Source: Spirogloea muscicola
Lineage: Eukaryota; Streptophyta; Zygnematophyceae; Spirogloeales; Spirogloeaceae
Reading direction: 5' to 3'
Length of the DNA stretch: 12,500 nucleotides
Assembly: GCA_009602725.1 (NCBI GenBank)
Contig: WELB01000012.1
Location: 443,676-456,175, forward strand
The stretch's first letter is position 1, and every line of letters starts with the position of its first letter. A program made the translations under genes and the position numbers. Below, one piece after another: positions 10,420 to 12,500 of this stretch. The notes beneath the pieces were generated by a model. That model ran no database searches and was not told the DNA's origin. It saw only the letters and a list, made by a program, of their open reading frames with translations.

Positions 10420-12482
10420 TCAGCCAATGTCATCGTCGTCCAGGTTTAGGAGCCGAGCCATGCGCATGGCAATGCTGGCTGCCTTCCCCCGTCGCTCATT
10501 GTCAGGGAGGCCCGCGAGCTGCGCACGCATGCCCGTCATCTCCTGCATCAGCTTCTCCAGGTCCTCCACAGCTGCCCCCGGAGACCCCTCCTCCTCATTG
10601 TCGCCGTTCACGCAGTCTCGGGGCATGTGTGGGCTGCTTGCTACGACCTCGGCTCGCATGTGCTGCTCCTCTGCGCCAGCATTTGAGCTGGCGTGCTCGG
10701 CAGCAGTGACCTTGTAGGTGCTCTGCAGACACAGTGTGTCAGTCTTGAGACGCAGATCCAAATCTGCAGTGGTAGAAGCTGGCGCTACAGACAATCTCGT
10801 CAGCTGTGTGGCATCTGCCATAGCACCCACCAGAAGCTCAGGGGTCTCCTCCGCGTGCTCCGTCAGCCGAGTCTCCATCAGAAGCGGCCCAACTCTGACT
10901 GCTGCGAGCGGACTCGGCCAATGAGCCCCGCCTGCTCCCACTTCACCACCATCATTCGTCCCCGTACCTGCATTGTGCAAGTATGTCTCAGGTGATGTGA
11001 CAACAAGAGTGAGCACAGCACCAGCTTTCGTAAGCTCAAGTCAGCTCAAGTCAATATGTCTTACAAAGTGCCAGCTACATTGGGTGCACACATGCCAAGC
11101 CTATTGGAGCACTGGGTCACATGGAGGTTATGCGAAGCTGACCACGGCCTCGGCCTTTTAACAACATGTTGGGCCACGTGTGCGCTGCCAGAGCGCCTCG
11201 TATGCGGGCTAGGCCCAGCTGGTCGCCGTCCACCGACAAGCCTGCAGCAAGTGCACCAAGGGTGCAGCATGTCAGTCAGCCAGAGGCTGGCAGCACCCTC
11301 AACTTCTAACATGCATGCAGCTAACCGTATGAGCAAGACCAAAATGGCTGCCAGAGACCATCAACGGCCAACAACTCAATGCTTGCGACAGGAGGGTGCA
11401 TTGAGGAATTGACGTCTACTTGCCTAGTGAAGTAGCTCAATTGAGCATACCTCGGTCAAAGGAGCTGTCCAGCGCGCTGGCATCCACGTACTCCACGCCC
11501 TTCTCAAGGCACCAGTCAAGGGCCGTGCCACGGGGGACAGCGGCCGGTGCAGAGAGGGGCTTCCCCAAAGCATCGCTGCGAAGGTCCTGGCATGCAGCAA
11601 CTGAGCAGGCGGCCTTGTCAGCCTTGTTGCCCACGCAGAGGAGGATGGTGATGCCGGAGAGGTCCGCCGACGCGTACTCCTGCTGGAGCGCTGCGAATGA
11701 ATCTGGCTGCCAGAGGAACAGCGCGATGCCTGTGAGCAGGACCAACGTTCGCCTGTGAGCAGGACCAACGTTAGCACCATCACCTAAGAAGACTGGCGTC
11801 CATGCTTGAACTCAGCCCTCCACAAGTTGATCACCAGAGGAGTGAATCTCAGAAGTCGATCAGCGGCGGCCACAGCTCGCAGTTGCGCTCACGTTCGTGA
11901 CGTCGAAGACCATGACGAGCGCCTCGCACGGAGGAGCCGGAGCCCGGGGCCTTCTTCCGGCGCCGGCCTCCTCGACCGTGGCCACGGCGAGCTCCACCTC
12001 GGCGGTGTAGTACTTGTTGTCTATCGTCCACCTGGGCAGGCGGACCAGCCAGGCAGAGCCTGAGTGCCGGAGGCCGAGCTTGTCGCGGCAAGCCTGCGCG
12101 ACTGCCGTGTCTCGCACAGCACGACGACGCGCTCTCAGCTGTCCAGGACTGTCGAGGCGGCATCGGTGCAGCAGCGCCAGCTGCAGCAACCTGTGCCGCG
12201 GGGCAGCTTCCATAAGCGGAGAAGCCTGCGCGGCGACCGCCATCTCGGCGGCGGCGGCGGCGGCGGCGGCGGCGTCGTCGTCGCCATACAGCAGCCCTGC
12301 GGAAGCAGGAGGCGAGGCCAGTCATGCGCCTGCCGGGCTCTGGCCGACGCCGGGGGGCGCGGCCTCGGCGGCGGGCGCGCAGTGCGGCGGCAGGCGCGCT
12401 CACGGCGGATGAGGGCGCGCTTGCCGGCGCCGCGCGCGCCGGCCACGACGACCAGGGGCCGCCCGGCGTCCATGGCGGCCAT
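10420..12482 (-). CDS. AAGAB: Alpha/gamma-adaptin-binding protein p34 (AAGAB) homologue, 6 exons, about 408 aa
   Basis: AAGAB is a cytosolic chaperone for assembly of the AP-1 and AP-2 clathrin adaptors (family knowledge). Exons: 12482-12404, 12296-12191, 12031-11893, 11706-11451, 11241-11143, 10967-10420; all joins keep frame. Start: ATG in a GCAGCCATGG context. Residues 9-26 hold a P-loop-like GARGAGKR followed by ALIRRLL. Alanine residues 35-43 come from nine GCC codons. WTIDNKYYTAEV begins at 63 and is the strongest family signature. CEALVMVFDVTN ends exon 3. ILLCVGNKAD ends at 138 and carries an NKxD (G4-like) motif. LSVDGD then ALAAHTWP are at about 195-217. The C-terminal 49 residues (VEDLEKLMQEM, LPDNERRGKAA, ending in acid) match the conserved C-terminal helix. 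Two joins are less certain: intron 12190-12032 (159 nt, open in frame, so it could be coding, giving 461 aa) and the donor of exon 5 (11143 or 11146). Confidence 0.9.
11728..11772. repeat. Tandem duplication in an AAGAB intron (22 bp, period 23)
   Basis: GCCTGTGAGCAGGACCAACG starts at 11728 and again at 11751; two further bases also match. It lies in the intron 11892-11707. On the gene's strand each unit carries CTGCTCACAG, which looks like a 3' splice site just upstream of the acceptor I prefer (exon starting at 11706). Confidence 0.95.
12245..12274. repeat. GCC/GGC triplet run in AAGAB exon 2
   Basis: Nine perfect GCC codons on the coding strand encode nine alanines between the P-loop-like segment and the WTIDNKYY motif. 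The repeat is likely to vary in length between individuals. Confidence 0.9.
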
Positions 12483-12500
12483 GGCTGCCGCGGACGAGGA

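Noticed and set aside
11849-12403. 184-codon minus-strand ORF in the AAGAB region
   Set aside because: Wrong frame for the AAGAB motifs; low-complexity Arg runs come from the GCC repeat.

Overview
This is a nuclear eukaryotic window. It holds three spliced protein genes with GT-AG introns, one decayed Ty1/copia retrotransposon, and stretches of non-coding repeat-rich DNA. GC-rich first exons with GCC/GGC runs and plant-type features in the AAGAB-like protein suggest the green lineage, probably an alga or an early-branching plant. The species cannot be fixed from the sequence. There is no operon, CRISPR array, rRNA or tRNA. I rebuilt the gene models by hand from reading phase, splice signals and family motifs.

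Layout. (1) About 2-1434, plus strand: a REV7/MAD2L2 HORMA gene, the accessory subunit of DNA polymerase zeta, cut at its 5' end by the window edge; four exons are visible. (2) 1435-2378: no recognisable gene; AT-rich palindromes lie at the right end. (3) 2379 to about 5165, minus strand: copia-type element DNA. It has an LTR/leader copy around a 35-G tract, an intact 328-residue gag, a 309-bp junction containing a hairpin, a frameshifted pol remnant (end of reverse transcriptase plus RNase H), then a purine tract and a second LTR/leader/gag-start copy. Protease, integrase and most of the reverse transcriptase are missing. (4) About 5166-6560: non-coding, with a 94-bp direct repeat and related short motifs. 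(5) 6729-9897, plus: a complete seven-exon JmjC oxygenase gene of the NO66/RIOX1 family with an intact iron triad. (6) 9898-10419: short convergent intergenic gap. (7) 12482-10420, minus: a complete alpha/gamma-adaptin-binding protein p34 (AAGAB) gene, probably six exons.

The three host genes serve unrelated housekeeping roles: translesion synthesis, ribosome or chromatin hydroxylation, and clathrin-adaptor assembly. Nothing suggests a linked system. The points most worth a second look are the intact gag beside ruined pol, the CpG-to-TpG decay between the two LTR/leader copies, the gag-pol junction hairpin, the repeat field at 5.3-6.5 kb, and the splice ambiguities in the AAGAB gene.
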